From Methanobrevibacter thaueri (GTDB taxonomy: Archaea > Methanobacteriota > Methanobacteria > Methanobacteriales > Methanobacteriaceae): 10,620 bases of DNA. The stretch lies in NCBI RefSeq assembly GCF_015062905.1, contig NZ_SUTK01000049.1:1-10620 (forward strand), read 5' to 3'. The notes below the pieces were generated by a model. That model had not been told where the DNA came from. It did not search any database and worked only from the letters and a program-made list of their open reading frames with translations. The translations under genes and the position numbers were made by a program. Below, one piece after another: positions 1-7,016 of this stretch. How positions within the stretch are numbered: the stretch's first letter is position 1; each line of letters starts with the position of its first letter.

Positions 1-91
1 TATAAATGATAGAGGGGAATCCGAGTTAAATTTGTTGTATCTAATAACATTATTAGCAATGTTTTTAACCCATCAAATCTTATATTTAACT

Positions 92-511
92 ATGAAGGAT
101 ACAGCAAAAACCCTGAATGAATTGATTGAAATTTTCGGCTTTGGATGTGAATTCGACATTGAAGAATTGTTCAATCACTTCAATAACCCCCAAGAGGTAA
201 TTGAATCATTGGAAAAACACGGACTTATAGAAAAAAATCAGGTATCTAAGAGATATTATCTCTCAGACATCTTCACATGCAGCACTTTCCTCACACAGCA
301 CCTTGCAGATGATGAAATCGAGGAGAAAACATCACCTGAAATACTGAAATATTCATTTGACATTAAAAAAGTTGATCTGGTTGAATTTGTGGCTAGATTC
401 AAGGGTTTTGAGGAAAAAATTGAAAAAATGGAAATCATGCCATGCGGAGATTCATTCGAAATATCCCTTGAAATCCGCGAGGATGGGGAACTGATTGAAC
501 TGCCAAAATAA
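92..511 (+). CDS. Hypothetical protein, possible winged-helix N-terminal half
   Basis: I do not recognise this 139-residue protein. The first ~60 residues alternate helix-like segments and end in LEKHGLIEKN followed by SKRYYLSD, which resembles the recognition helix plus wing of a degenerate winged helix-turn-helix domain. The rest is acidic and charged, with no membrane segment. I chose ATG 92 because the sequence becomes soluble and protein-like from there. The same frame stays open upstream to base 2, through TTG 32 and ATG 59, but would add a hydrophobic, low-complexity N-terminus. There is no clear ribosome binding site at 92. A GAGGGGA stretch at 12-18 precedes TTG 32, and TATAAAT at 1-7 could be a TATA box giving a short leader to ATG 92. 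The gene stands alone and converges on the TPR gene. Transcription factor is only one reading of the fold; start and function are uncertain. Confidence 0.6.
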   Translation: MKDTAKTLNELIEIFGFGCEFDIEELFNHFNNPQEVIESLEKHGLIEKNQVSKRYYLSDIFTCSTFLTQHLADDEIEEKTSPEILKYSFDIKKVDLVEFVARFKGFEEKIEKMEIMPCGDSFEISLEIREDGELIELPK

Positions 512-619
512 TTAAAACAAGCTTTGATTAAAATGCATGCAACAAAATTTTCCCTAAAATGATGACACGGATATTCAATATAATAAAATTGACTTTGAAA
601 AACAGCATAATCAAATGGG
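512..619. other. Convergent intergenic region
   Basis: This 108-nt AT-rich gap separates two convergent genes. It holds no ORF and no convincing GC-rich hairpin. Short T-runs on both strands (for example AATTTTCC near 546-553 on the plus strand and TTTTTC reading leftward near 597-602) could serve archaeal T-run termination. The octamer TGCATGCA at 534-541 is a palindrome but has no visible partner elements. Confidence 0.5.
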
Positions 620-1510
620 CTAACCTATAGCATCCGCCATCTTTTCGTATAGTTCATCCTTTCTGAAATGGTTTTCACGCAGGAAATTCAAAATCCTCAT
701 GGAATCCTCCCGATATCCCATATCCTCCAAAACCAATGCCTGCTTGAGCATGTCCGCTTTTGAAATCTTAAGACAACCTCTGAATTTTGGGTCAATGTCC
801 AGATTCAGTTCATATCGGCAAATGCCTTCACCAAAGACTGCATAATCATTTTCACTGACATCCAAAGACTTTTCAAAACACTTTAGGGCCTCACTGAAAT
901 CTTTCAGCTTAAGATATGCCATAGCCTTCTTGTTCAATAGCTTGGAGAGTATCTTCTGCTTGAACTTGGAGGGACTCATAAGGGCCTTGTCGTAGCTTTC
1001 AATTGCGCTTTGATATTCTCCCCTTGCAAAATGTTCATCTCCCGCATAGATGTTCAGTTTCAGTTTTGGAAAGCTGGACCTTTCATCATTGGCCTCATGC
1101 AATAGAGATTTGTGATATTCCAAGTCCTTCAGGGAACCGTCGGCATCAACCGCACGCAGGTAATGTCTCAATGCCTTTACGAAATGCCCCTGGCCACGCA
1201 GGCAATATGACTTGTAGAGCAATGCCTCGCCATACTTGGGATCGTAAAAGAGCACCTCATCAAACTTTTCAATGGCTTTCGAGTATTTTTGTGATTTGAA
1301 AAGTGCAATTCCATCATCAAGAGCGTTTTTGATTTGAATCTCCTTTTTCAGGTGCATGATTGGGAATTCCCTGTTGATACTGTCCCTGCCAATCCTTTCG
1401 ATGAATCGGTCATCCATGCCCATCCATTTTGTTGACACACCGTCAATAGAGAATTTCACATGATTTTCAAAAAATTCGCATTCAATCTCATCAGCAACAT
1501 TAAGACTCAT
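620..1510 (-). CDS. TPR-repeat protein, last gene of helicase operon
   Basis: This is a 296-residue soluble protein with tetratricopeptide repeats. The clearest lie at about residues 60-93 (NALDDGIALFKSQKYSKAIEKF), 151-184 (GDEHFARGEYQSAIESYDKAL) and 190-223 (LNKKAMAYLKLKDFSEALKCFEKSL), with a partial repeat at 94-127. They carry the usual Ala/Gly/Tyr positions and the loop Asp-Pro in DPKYGEA. The first ~50 residues are not TPR and the last ~60 are helical and degenerate. TPR domains are protein-binding scaffolds, so the likely role is to hold partners together. The start is ATG 1510, directly after a TTG at 1513; no good ribosome binding site is seen. The gene begins 21 nt after the helicase stop on the same strand, which suggests co-transcription. 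The link to helicase function rests on position alone, since many methanogen TPR proteins have no assigned role. Confidence 0.85.
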   Translation of the reverse strand: MSLNVADEIECEFFENHVKFSIDGVSTKWMGMDDRFIERIGRDSINREFPIMHLKKEIQIKNALDDGIALFKSQKYSKAIEKFDEVLFYDPKYGEALLYKSYCLRGQGHFVKALRHYLRAVDADGSLKDLEYHKSLLHEANDERSSFPKLKLNIYAGDEHFARGEYQSAIESYDKALMSPSKFKQKILSKLLNKKAMAYLKLKDFSEALKCFEKSLDVSENDYAVFGEGICRYELNLDIDPKFRGCLKISKADMLKQALVLEDMGYREDSMRILNFLRENHFRKDELYEKMADAIG

Positions 1511-1531
1511 CAAGTATAGATTTAAAAAGAG

Positions 1532-4500
1532 TTATTTAAATAGATTTTTGTTCTGGCACAAAAGGCCGTTGAATTCACACTCACCGCAGCTTACGTAATG
1601 CCTTGAGTAGTCATCATCGGATATCCTTTCAACTACGCTTTCCAGATAATCGATTATGAATTCGCTCCTGACGAATTCCCTTTCATAGAGCTTTCCCTCA
1701 TCGAGAACATACAGCATCAAGTTTTCAACCTCAACGTCCTCCCTTTCCTTCAGGGCAATTGCATAATAGCCCAGAAGCTCCATGTAAAATGAATGATAGT
1801 TTTTCATCTCATCCCTGGTGCGTATGAAGTGAACCAGGCTCACACCGTCACCGTCGCTCACCATCAGGTCAATGACCCCGTTTATGTCGTATCCCCCGAC
1901 CTCAAGACTTACAGGATGGGATGTCCTTAAAACATCAAAGTTTCTGCCGTAGTCCTGCCAATAGTCGGCAAAATGATTGAACAGCTTTTTAAGACTCTTT
2001 TCACCTGATGCAAATGAGTATGACCTGATTACCTCCAGAACAAGATTTTCTATGCTGTCCCTGTCCCAGTCAGTCATGAACTTGTCGTTGTGCAGGCGGT
2101 TTACGATTATCCTGAGCTTTGAGTCTATGAACTTGTCTATGTTTTTCGGATTCTTGAACTTCAGGTTGCTTTCGAAGTTGTACCTCAGCGGACAGAAGAG
2201 GTAGTCCTCAAGAACGTTTTCGAAATCTATCTGGTTGAAGAGGTTGGTGTCACGGATCATGTGGGATGTGACCTTCTTCATTGCGAAGACATCTGAAGGC
2301 TCGATTCTGACCAGGTCGCTTTCATAGTCCCTTAACACTTGGGGAATCCTGCTTCCGGACCTTGGAAGCACAGTTGAAAGTATCAGAAGTTCCTCGGCAC
2401 GTGTGTTTGCAACATAGACGACCCTCTCCTCTTCACGGTCGAACTCGAAAGGCTCCTGCTCCTCGGAGACCTTGTATTTCAAAAACCTGTTCGGGGTCGG
2501 ATAGACAGGATAGTTGTTGAAGATATGGTCCTTTCGCTGAGGGGAGAATGTCAGAGGAAAGCTCCTGTCCTTGATTGATGCGGTTATGACAACAGGATAT
2601 TCCAGACCCTTCGCCTTGTGGACGGTCATTATGTGGACCTTCTGGGAGTTGTCCTCCTCCTCGTTAATCGGGCATGAGTAGTACTTCAGTGAACGGTAGA
2701 GATAATTGAAAAGACCGATAAGGTCATACTTTCCCATGATGTTTTCATAATCAGAGATGATTTCGGAAATCAGGGCCAGGTTAAGCGCTGCCTTTTTGGC
2801 TTCAAAGTCGCTTCTTGAGAAAAGCTCATCTAAAAATCCGGTTATCCTTATGAGCTCATAGTACACCTCAAGGCAGGACATTCTGACTTCACCCAATGAT
2901 GATTTAAGCTCGTTCAAATCGCAGAAGAAGTCAAGGTCATGCTCGTCTGTTATTCCGATGCCCCTGAGCTCGTCCCTGGAATATGTGCTCAGGTCGACTG
3001 TTCCGACCCTTTCGAATATCTCCTCCAGGGTATCGTCCGCATAATCCCTGACGACATCCATTATGGATGCTGATTTGGACGATGAGTCCATAGGCTTGAA
3101 GCTTTTCTTGACGTTGACCACATTCGCATGATACCTTCTCTCGATGTCATCGAGGATGTTCCTGGTTTTTGCAGACAGCCTGAACACCTTGGAAGATTCA
3201 TAGTATGTGTCTGTGAATGACGAGAGGTTTATCCACTGGCCGCCGTCCCCATAATAGGCTATCCTTGTAGGGTCGAAGGGCAACATGTACCATATGAGTG
3301 CAAGAACCGCCTTGACCTCATCCTGATAAATCAAATCGTCGATTCCCTTAAGGTAATATGGAATCTTTTCCTTTTCGAACTCCTCGAGAATGCCCTTCTT
3401 GTCCTTATGGCTTCTGAACAGTATGCACACGTCGCTGTATTTGGATATCTTGCCTGATGTTTTCAGGTTCTTTATGATATAGGCTATTCCACGGTATTCC
3501 TCATCCTTCCTGTTTTCAAGCATGTAGACGGGCATCTTGGATTTGTTGACGGCCTTCAGGTCTTTCGGATTTGCACGCTTCGGGCTTATGAACCTTTCGT
3601 TGAAGGCAACTATGTCTGATGTTGAGCGGTAGTTGTTGACGAGAAACTTGTTTTCGAACTCGTCGCTTCCGGCATAGTCGTTGAAGAATTTAGGATTGGC
3701 TGCCCTGAATGAGTATATGCTCTGGTCAGCATCTCCCACAACAGTGTAGGTGTCTGACTTGCTCTTGAGCCTCTCGAATATCTGCATCTGAACCGCATCG
3801 GTGTCCTGAAACTCGTCGATTAGGATATTGGTGTACTGGACCATTTTGAGGTTATCGTCATCGGAAAGGATTTCAAGAGCCTTGATTAAAAGGTAATTCT
3901 GGTCGCAGACATGCTCCCTTTCCATAAGGTCTATCCAGTCGTTGTATGACTTTGCAATCTGGAGATACCTTGCCTTGTAGACATCGCATTGGAAATTAAG
4001 CTGCTTTATCTCCTTTTTGGAAGGGTAGTGATTTTCACTGTGTTTTGAATAATAGTCCTCAATATACTCCAAATATTCCTGTGAAGGCCTGAATTTTGAC
4101 TCGATGTAATCTATCAGGCCTTTTGAGTCGACTTCGAAGAGCGCATATTCATCATACTTCTTAAGCACCTGTCCGGACTCGTAGTTTCTAAGGAACGCCG
4201 GACCGGTGAATCCCAGCTCATCCTTGTGCTTGTTGAAAAAGAGGTTGCGTTCGGATTCCCTTTTGAGAAGGTTGTATGGGATGTCTGAAAAGTCCTGAAG
4301 GATTGCCCTGCAGAAGCTGTGTATTGTGCTTATCCTCATCTTGCTTATTGTGTTCAAATCCAGCTTGGTGTCCTTCTTGAACCTTTCGCGCAATTCCTCT
4401 GCTGCCTTGTTGGTGAATGTGATTACCAGTATGCTTTCGGCCTCGACTCCCTGGCTTATAAGATGGCATACCCTTTCAATGATCACCCTTGTCTTTCCGG

Positions 4501-5212
4501 CTCCCGGACCCGCATTTATCACCAGCGGCCGTTCTGTGAACTCGACCGCCTCCCTTTGATAGTCATCAAGGTCAACATCGGGCGGGATTTCGCGTATGCT
4601 GCAGTAGTCAACCTTCTTCACTGCCTCGAAGTTGAGCTTTCTGTCCAATGGATTTCCCTCACTGTCAAAAAGCCTCAATGTCAATATGTGCCTTTTGATG
4701 AAATCGTTGAGATTGGATTCGATGAAATCAACTACCTTCTGCTTGTCACCGGCAGCGAGGTCCTCAAGCTGGATGAGGTCATCGCCCTCAAGGCCCACAA
4801 GTTGAGGCGATATCGAGTTGACACGGAGATTGTCGATGATGAGGTAGATGTCATCGTTGGTGATTTTCGGGTTATGGCCCAAAAAGGTGAAGTCGTATTC
4901 ATAGTCGACATTCAAAAATTGCTCGATTGGTTCAAAATAATCTTCATAGATATATGTGAACAATATCTTATGGACACTTTGCATATCCCTTTCAGATAAT
5001 GTGAGAGAGGCGTCATTAAATACGTCGATAGTCAGCACAAGATCATTATCGGTTTGCTTGCAGAACAAATCCAGGATTACCTTTGCAGTTGCCATGGCAA
5101 GAGGGTACTTGCGAACAACGATAAGCTTTTCCATGACTTCACACAAGTCATATAAATCTCTATATTTACCCTTCAGAAAGGTAAAGACACTACTTTCTCT
5201 CATTATACTCAT
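1532..5212 (-). CDS. UvrD/Rep-family SF1 helicase with C-terminal Fe-S nuclease-like domain
   Basis: This 1226-residue protein carries all superfamily 1A helicase motifs: Q motif (LDDYQREAV, 215-223), Walker A GPGAGKT (235-241), Ia TFTNKAAEELRERF (265-278), Ib STIHSF (295-300), Walker B ILIDEFQD (463-470), III VVGDADQSIYSFRAA (491-505), IV NNYRSTSDI (526-534), V TVHKAKGLEYPVV (863-875) and VI ERVVYVANTRA (929-939). It should be an ATP-driven 3'-5' DNA translocase. UvrD is usually 650-750 residues. The excess is a ~210-residue N-terminal extension and a ~225-residue C-terminal domain with CPLRY (C1007), GVID (D1115) and CxxC-x6-C (C1209, C1212, C1219). That is the four-cysteine arrangement of AddB/Cas4-type Fe-S nucleases, but the expected acidic-x-Lys and Gln positions are not conserved (V-H-F-I-R-T at 1127-1132, E1145). 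ATG 5212 lies inside the upstream gene (23-nt overlap), suggesting translational coupling; ATG 5203 is an alternative. AddA/AddB-like repair is the closest known analogy. Confidence 0.93.
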   Translation of the reverse strand: MSIMRESSVFTFLKGKYRDLYDLCEVMEKLIVVRKYPLAMATAKVILDLFCKQTDNDLVLTIDVFNDASLTLSERDMQSVHKILFTYIYEDYFEPIEQFLNVDYEYDFTFLGHNPKITNDDIYLIIDNLRVNSISPQLVGLEGDDLIQLEDLAAGDKQKVVDFIESNLNDFIKRHILTLRLFDSEGNPLDRKLNFEAVKKVDYCSIREIPPDVDLDDYQREAVEFTERPLVINAGPGAGKTRVIIERVCHLISQGVEAESILVITFTNKAAEELRERFKKDTKLDLNTISKMRISTIHSFCRAILQDFSDIPYNLLKRESERNLFFNKHKDELGFTGPAFLRNYESGQVLKKYDEYALFEVDSKGLIDYIESKFRPSQEYLEYIEDYYSKHSENHYPSKKEIKQLNFQCDVYKARYLQIAKSYNDWIDLMEREHVCDQNYLLIKALEILSDDDNLKMVQYTNILIDEFQDTDAVQMQIFERLKSKSDTYTVVGDADQSIYSFRAANPKFFNDYAGSDEFENKFLVNNYRSTSDIVAFNERFISPKRANPKDLKAVNKSKMPVYMLENRKDEEYRGIAYIIKNLKTSGKISKYSDVCILFRSHKDKKGILEEFEKEKIPYYLKGIDDLIYQDEVKAVLALIWYMLPFDPTRIAYYGDGGQWINLSSFTDTYYESSKVFRLSAKTRNILDDIERRYHANVVNVKKSFKPMDSSSKSASIMDVVRDYADDTLEEIFERVGTVDLSTYSRDELRGIGITDEHDLDFFCDLNELKSSLGEVRMSCLEVYYELIRITGFLDELFSRSDFEAKKAALNLALISEIISDYENIMGKYDLIGLFNYLYRSLKYYSCPINEEEDNSQKVHIMTVHKAKGLEYPVVITASIKDRSFPLTFSPQRKDHIFNNYPVYPTPNRFLKYKVSEEQEPFEFDREEERVVYVANTRAEELLILSTVLPRSGSRIPQVLRDYESDLVRIEPSDVFAMKKVTSHMIRDTNLFNQIDFENVLEDYLFCPLRYNFESNLKFKNPKNIDKFIDSKLRIIVNRLHNDKFMTDWDRDSIENLVLEVIRSYSFASGEKSLKKLFNHFADYWQDYGRNFDVLRTSHPVSLEVGGYDINGVIDLMVSDGDGVSLVHFIRTRDEMKNYHSFYMELLGYYAIALKEREDVEVENLMLYVLDEGKLYEREFVRSEFIIDYLESVVERISDDDYSRHYVSCGECEFNGLLCQNKNLFK

Positions 5213-6038
5213 TGAAACGTTTGGTTAAAAAAACACTGTCGATTTTCTCAGGCTGAATCATGCCTCTTGAAATCTCATCCCTGATTTCGGACACTAACAT
5301 TTTGCCCTCCCATTTGCTCAATCCCTTGGATTTGACAAAATGGGAAAACGAATCGCCGCTTCCCTCAACAAAATACTCCAGATTCGATAGGGCACGGACC
5401 TTCTTTTCCTCACTTTTACGCATGCACTGGTCAAGGAACTCATGCTTGATGCCTTTCCTGAATTCCACCGCATCAATTATCCTTTCCCGAATTGCAAGGA
5501 CTACGTCGACTATGTCCCGGTCTGTCAGTATAGGATAGTCCCTTTTGGCCTTCTTAATTGTAAGCGTGTCATATGCCCTTCCGACAATCATGTCGAGGTC
5601 ACGGAAATATGACTCCTGCCTGACCGCATTTGCGAAATAATATTCAAGGTAACGCTTGATTTCAAAGTCAGTGATGTTGTCCTCCAGAATCCTGCTTTCA
5701 ATCCTTGAGTAAATAAGGCTGATTTCGTTCTGGTCCAGGCCGAAGCCTTCAAGAAACCTTTTGTAATAGTCGCCCTCGGGATTGATCAGCCCGGTGAGGT
5801 AATCAAGCTTGGATTGCTTTTCAAGGTCAAGGACCTTCCTTTTGAAATAATCCTCCAATGTGGAGACAAGATTGTCCGGCATGACCCTGTTAGAACTGAT
5901 ATCATTTTTCAGATTGTCAATTATGACCTCGCAATCATTCAGGCTCAAGTCATATGAGTAGAGCAGATAATTGAAAAATGGAGTGTCATAATCCCCAATC
6001 AGTTCATCCAACCTTGAAATTGTAACTTCGTTAATCAT
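5190..6038 (-). CDS. Hypothetical protein of four degenerate helical repeats, first gene of helicase operon
   Basis: I do not recognise a named family in this 282-residue soluble, strongly charged protein. By eye it is made of a repeated ~40-50 residue helical unit at about 20-67, 90-138, 171-208 and 230-282. The shared pattern is an aromatic-led FL segment, a Leu-Ser/Thr/Asp turn (LSLND, LDQNE, LTDRD, LSKWE), an Ile/Val-rich helix ending in I..xI, then a helix ending in aromatic/basic residues (LEDYFKRK, LEYYFANA, FLDQCMRK, FNEYNERK). Residues 34-46 also resemble helicase residues 118-130 (both contain IIDNL), so the helicase extension may hold a related unit. The stop overlaps the helicase start by 23 nt, a strong sign of a shared transcript and probably a physical partnership. 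ATG 6038 has no ribosome binding site and sits close to TATA-like DNA, consistent with a leaderless or very short leader. The function is unknown; a helicase partner or DNA-binding scaffold is inference. Confidence 0.85.
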   Translation of the reverse strand: MINEVTISRLDELIGDYDTPFFNYLLYSYDLSLNDCEVIIDNLKNDISSNRVMPDNLVSTLEDYFKRKVLDLEKQSKLDYLTGLINPEGDYYKRFLEGFGLDQNEISLIYSRIESRILEDNITDFEIKRYLEYYFANAVRQESYFRDLDMIVGRAYDTLTIKKAKRDYPILTDRDIVDVVLAIRERIIDAVEFRKGIKHEFLDQCMRKSEEKKVRALSNLEYFVEGSGDSFSHFVKSKGLSKWEGKMLVSEIRDEISRGMIQPEKIDSVFLTKRFNEYNERK

Positions 6039-6042
6039 TATA

Positions 6043-6090
6043 AGTTTATATTTGTTTTAGATAGATTAAAAAACTTTTTAAAAATTGTAG
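6043..6090 (-). promoter_or_regulatory. Probable promoter of the helicase operon
   Basis: Reading leftward, TTTTTAAAAAG and TTTTTTAAT at about 6065-6085 are TATA-like and lie about 26-45 nt before ATG 6038. With the usual archaeal spacing of about 25 nt from TATA to transcription start, the RNA would begin at or just before the ATG. That fits the missing ribosome binding site. A second AT-rich element, AAATATAAAC at about 6043-6052, is too close to the ATG to be the TATA box for this start. Confidence 0.35.
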
Positions 6091-6099
6091 ATTATTGCC

Positions 6100-6184
6100 G
6101 TTTAACCGGGGAGAAAAATTATTAAAGGAGTTGAATAAAAGGTGAACAGACAAATGAATGGCTTTGAAAAAACCCCGGTTAAAC
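6100..6184. repeat. Perfect 12-bp inverted repeat with 61-nt spacer
   Basis: GTTTAACCGGGG (6100-6111) and CCCCGGTTAAAC (6173-6184) are exact reverse complements. The GC-rich core stands out in AT-rich intergenic DNA. It lies between the end of the four-gene operon and the promoter of the helicase operon. It could be a paired operator, a long-loop RNA stem in read-through transcripts (reading leftward, the arm nearer the operon end runs into a T6 stretch), or the ends of an 85-bp miniature element. I see no target-site duplication in the flanks. Confidence 0.7.
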
Positions 6185-6204
6185 AGCTGTCAGCGTGAAA
6201 GAAT

Positions 6205-6227
6205 AGGGAATCAGTTGAAAATCCCCT
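6205..6227 (-). terminator. Probable terminator hairpin of the four-gene operon
   Basis: On the minus strand, AGGGGAT and ATTCCCT form a 7-bp stem with one G-T wobble around a 9-nt loop, starting 16 nt past the TAG at 6243-6245. The hairpin is followed by a T-rich stretch (ATTCTTTC), and a T6 run follows further on after the 12-bp repeat arm. The stem is short, so termination strength is uncertain. Confidence 0.45.
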
Positions 6228-6242
6228 GATCATATTAATTTA

Positions 6243-6635
6243 CTAAAATATCGAATAATCGACCACATAATGCATCTTTAATCCCTTGTAGAACCACTCG
6301 AGTGAATTGATCAGATGCACCGGCAGGTCAAAGACCATTGTGATGAATGCAGGATATGACCTTGTCTTCCAGATGCTGTAGACTGCCTTGAACTTGGCGA
6401 GCTGGTCGTAGTAGACGAACCTTCTCCGCCTGCTTTGCAGATGAAGCTCAGATGACTGGATGTCGAAATTCATCTTGATGTCGAGCCTCAATCGGTTCGT
6501 CTCATCGTAAATGTCCAAATCGTTGAGATTCCTGTGAAACACGAACTTCATGAACCTGTTGATTAGCCTGTTCAGCTTCTTTTCACGGTTGAAATACACA
6601 TCCTGTGGCCTTAATTTTTTATGAGATCTTGCCAT
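6243..6635 (-). CDS. Hypothetical basic protein, fourth gene of the unknown operon
   Basis: This 130-residue protein is not recognised. It is strongly basic in its N-terminal two thirds, with many Arg/Lys residues, a helix-like LNRLINRFMKFVFHRN segment at 21-36 and a run of four Arg at 69-72. The C-terminal third is hydrophobic and aromatic (FITMVFDLPVHLINSLEWFY at about 97-116), but polar interruptions make a full membrane span doubtful. The frame is open upstream to an ATG at 6713, but ATG 6635 is preferred. It is preceded by a strong GGGGGAG ribosome binding site at 6640-6646, and the longer form would overlap the upstream gene by 65 nt. The gene follows that gene's stop by 13 nt, so it is almost certainly co-transcribed. 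A nucleic-acid-binding or membrane-surface role is only suggested by its charge. Confidence 0.75.
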   Translation of the reverse strand: MARSHKKLRPQDVYFNREKKLNRLINRFMKFVFHRNLNDLDIYDETNRLRLDIKMNFDIQSSELHLQSRRRRFVYYDQLAKFKAVYSIWKTRSYPAFITMVFDLPVHLINSLEWFYKGLKMHYVVDYSIF

Positions 6636-6639
6636 ATAA

Positions 6640-6646
6640 CTCCCCC
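6640..6646 (-). promoter_or_regulatory. Ribosome binding site deciding the start at 6635
   Basis: GGGGGAG read leftward ends 4 nt before ATG 6635 and directly follows the TAA of the upstream gene. It is the reason for shortening this gene from the longest ORF, which would begin at 6713. Confidence 0.7.
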
Positions 6647-6648
6647 TT

Positions 6649-7005
6649 TTAAATATGTCTGGCACATTTTTGTGCCAGGATTTCGTCAAACACGTACCAA
6701 ATTCTGTTTTCACTTAAAACCAATTCCCTTAACTCCCCAATGGAATCAGCTTCAATGACATGGCCAGATTCGCAATAGCAATATCTGCCCCTTGAAACCT
6801 GAACCCTGAAGATTCCGGTTTCGTTTTCCCGGTAGTTAGCCTTCAGCTCCATTGTCAAAAGCTCCTCTAGGAAATAGAATACCTCTTTAAGCTCGTAATC
6901 CTCTACTTTTGATAAGTCCAACACTCCATAGTCAATCTCCCTGAGTGTCCTTGCACTCAGGAAGTCAAAAATCTCTGATGAATATCTAACCAAATCAATC
7001 TCCAT
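6649..7005 (-). CDS. Hypothetical acidic protein, third gene of the unknown operon
   Basis: This 118-residue acidic protein is not recognised. The N-terminal ~55 residues look helical (SSEIFDFLSARTLREIDYG, then a Glu/Leu-rich stretch at 34-55). The middle has a beta-like FRVQVSRGRYCYCESGH segment at about 66-82 with a C-x-C pair (C76, C78) followed by H82. The C-terminus has an aromatic patch WYVFDEIL (103-110) and another Cys (C114). The CxC..GH cluster could bind a metal, but there are too few ligands to call a zinc finger. ATG 7005 has a GAGGT ribosome binding site six bases upstream, and the gene begins 11 nt after the small membrane-protein gene. No signal peptide or membrane segment is visible. 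Function cannot be inferred beyond operon membership. Confidence 0.78.
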   Translation of the reverse strand: MEIDLVRYSSEIFDFLSARTLREIDYGVLDLSKVEDYELKEVFYFLEELLTMELKANYRENETGIFRVQVSRGRYCYCESGHVIEADSIGELRELVLSENRIWYVFDEILAQKCARHI

Positions 7006-7016
7006 TTAAACCTCAG

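Noticed and set aside
4319..4999. 226-residue plus-strand ORF opposite the helicase
   Set aside because: It lies fully antisense to conserved helicase sequence, including motifs, has no ribosome binding site or recognisable protein features, and overlaps a second antisense frame. It is a shadow of the codon use of the real gene.
620..6038. Helicase operon considered as a known defence system (for example a Gabija-like pair)
   Set aside because: There is no partner ATPase/TOPRIM nuclease, no toxin-like or sensor domain, and no mobile-element context; the partners are helical-repeat proteins, so a defence label would be unsupported.
6154..6198. 14-codon plus-strand ORF (MNGFEKTPVKQLSA) with a GGTGA site upstream
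   Set aside because: It is very short, partly made of the inverted-repeat arm, and not followed by a plus-strand gene. Chance is the simplest explanation.
6636..6713. N-terminal extension of the 130-residue protein to ATG 6713
   Set aside because: It would overlap the upstream gene by 65 nt and lacks a ribosome site, whereas ATG 6635 has a strong GGGGGAG directly before it.
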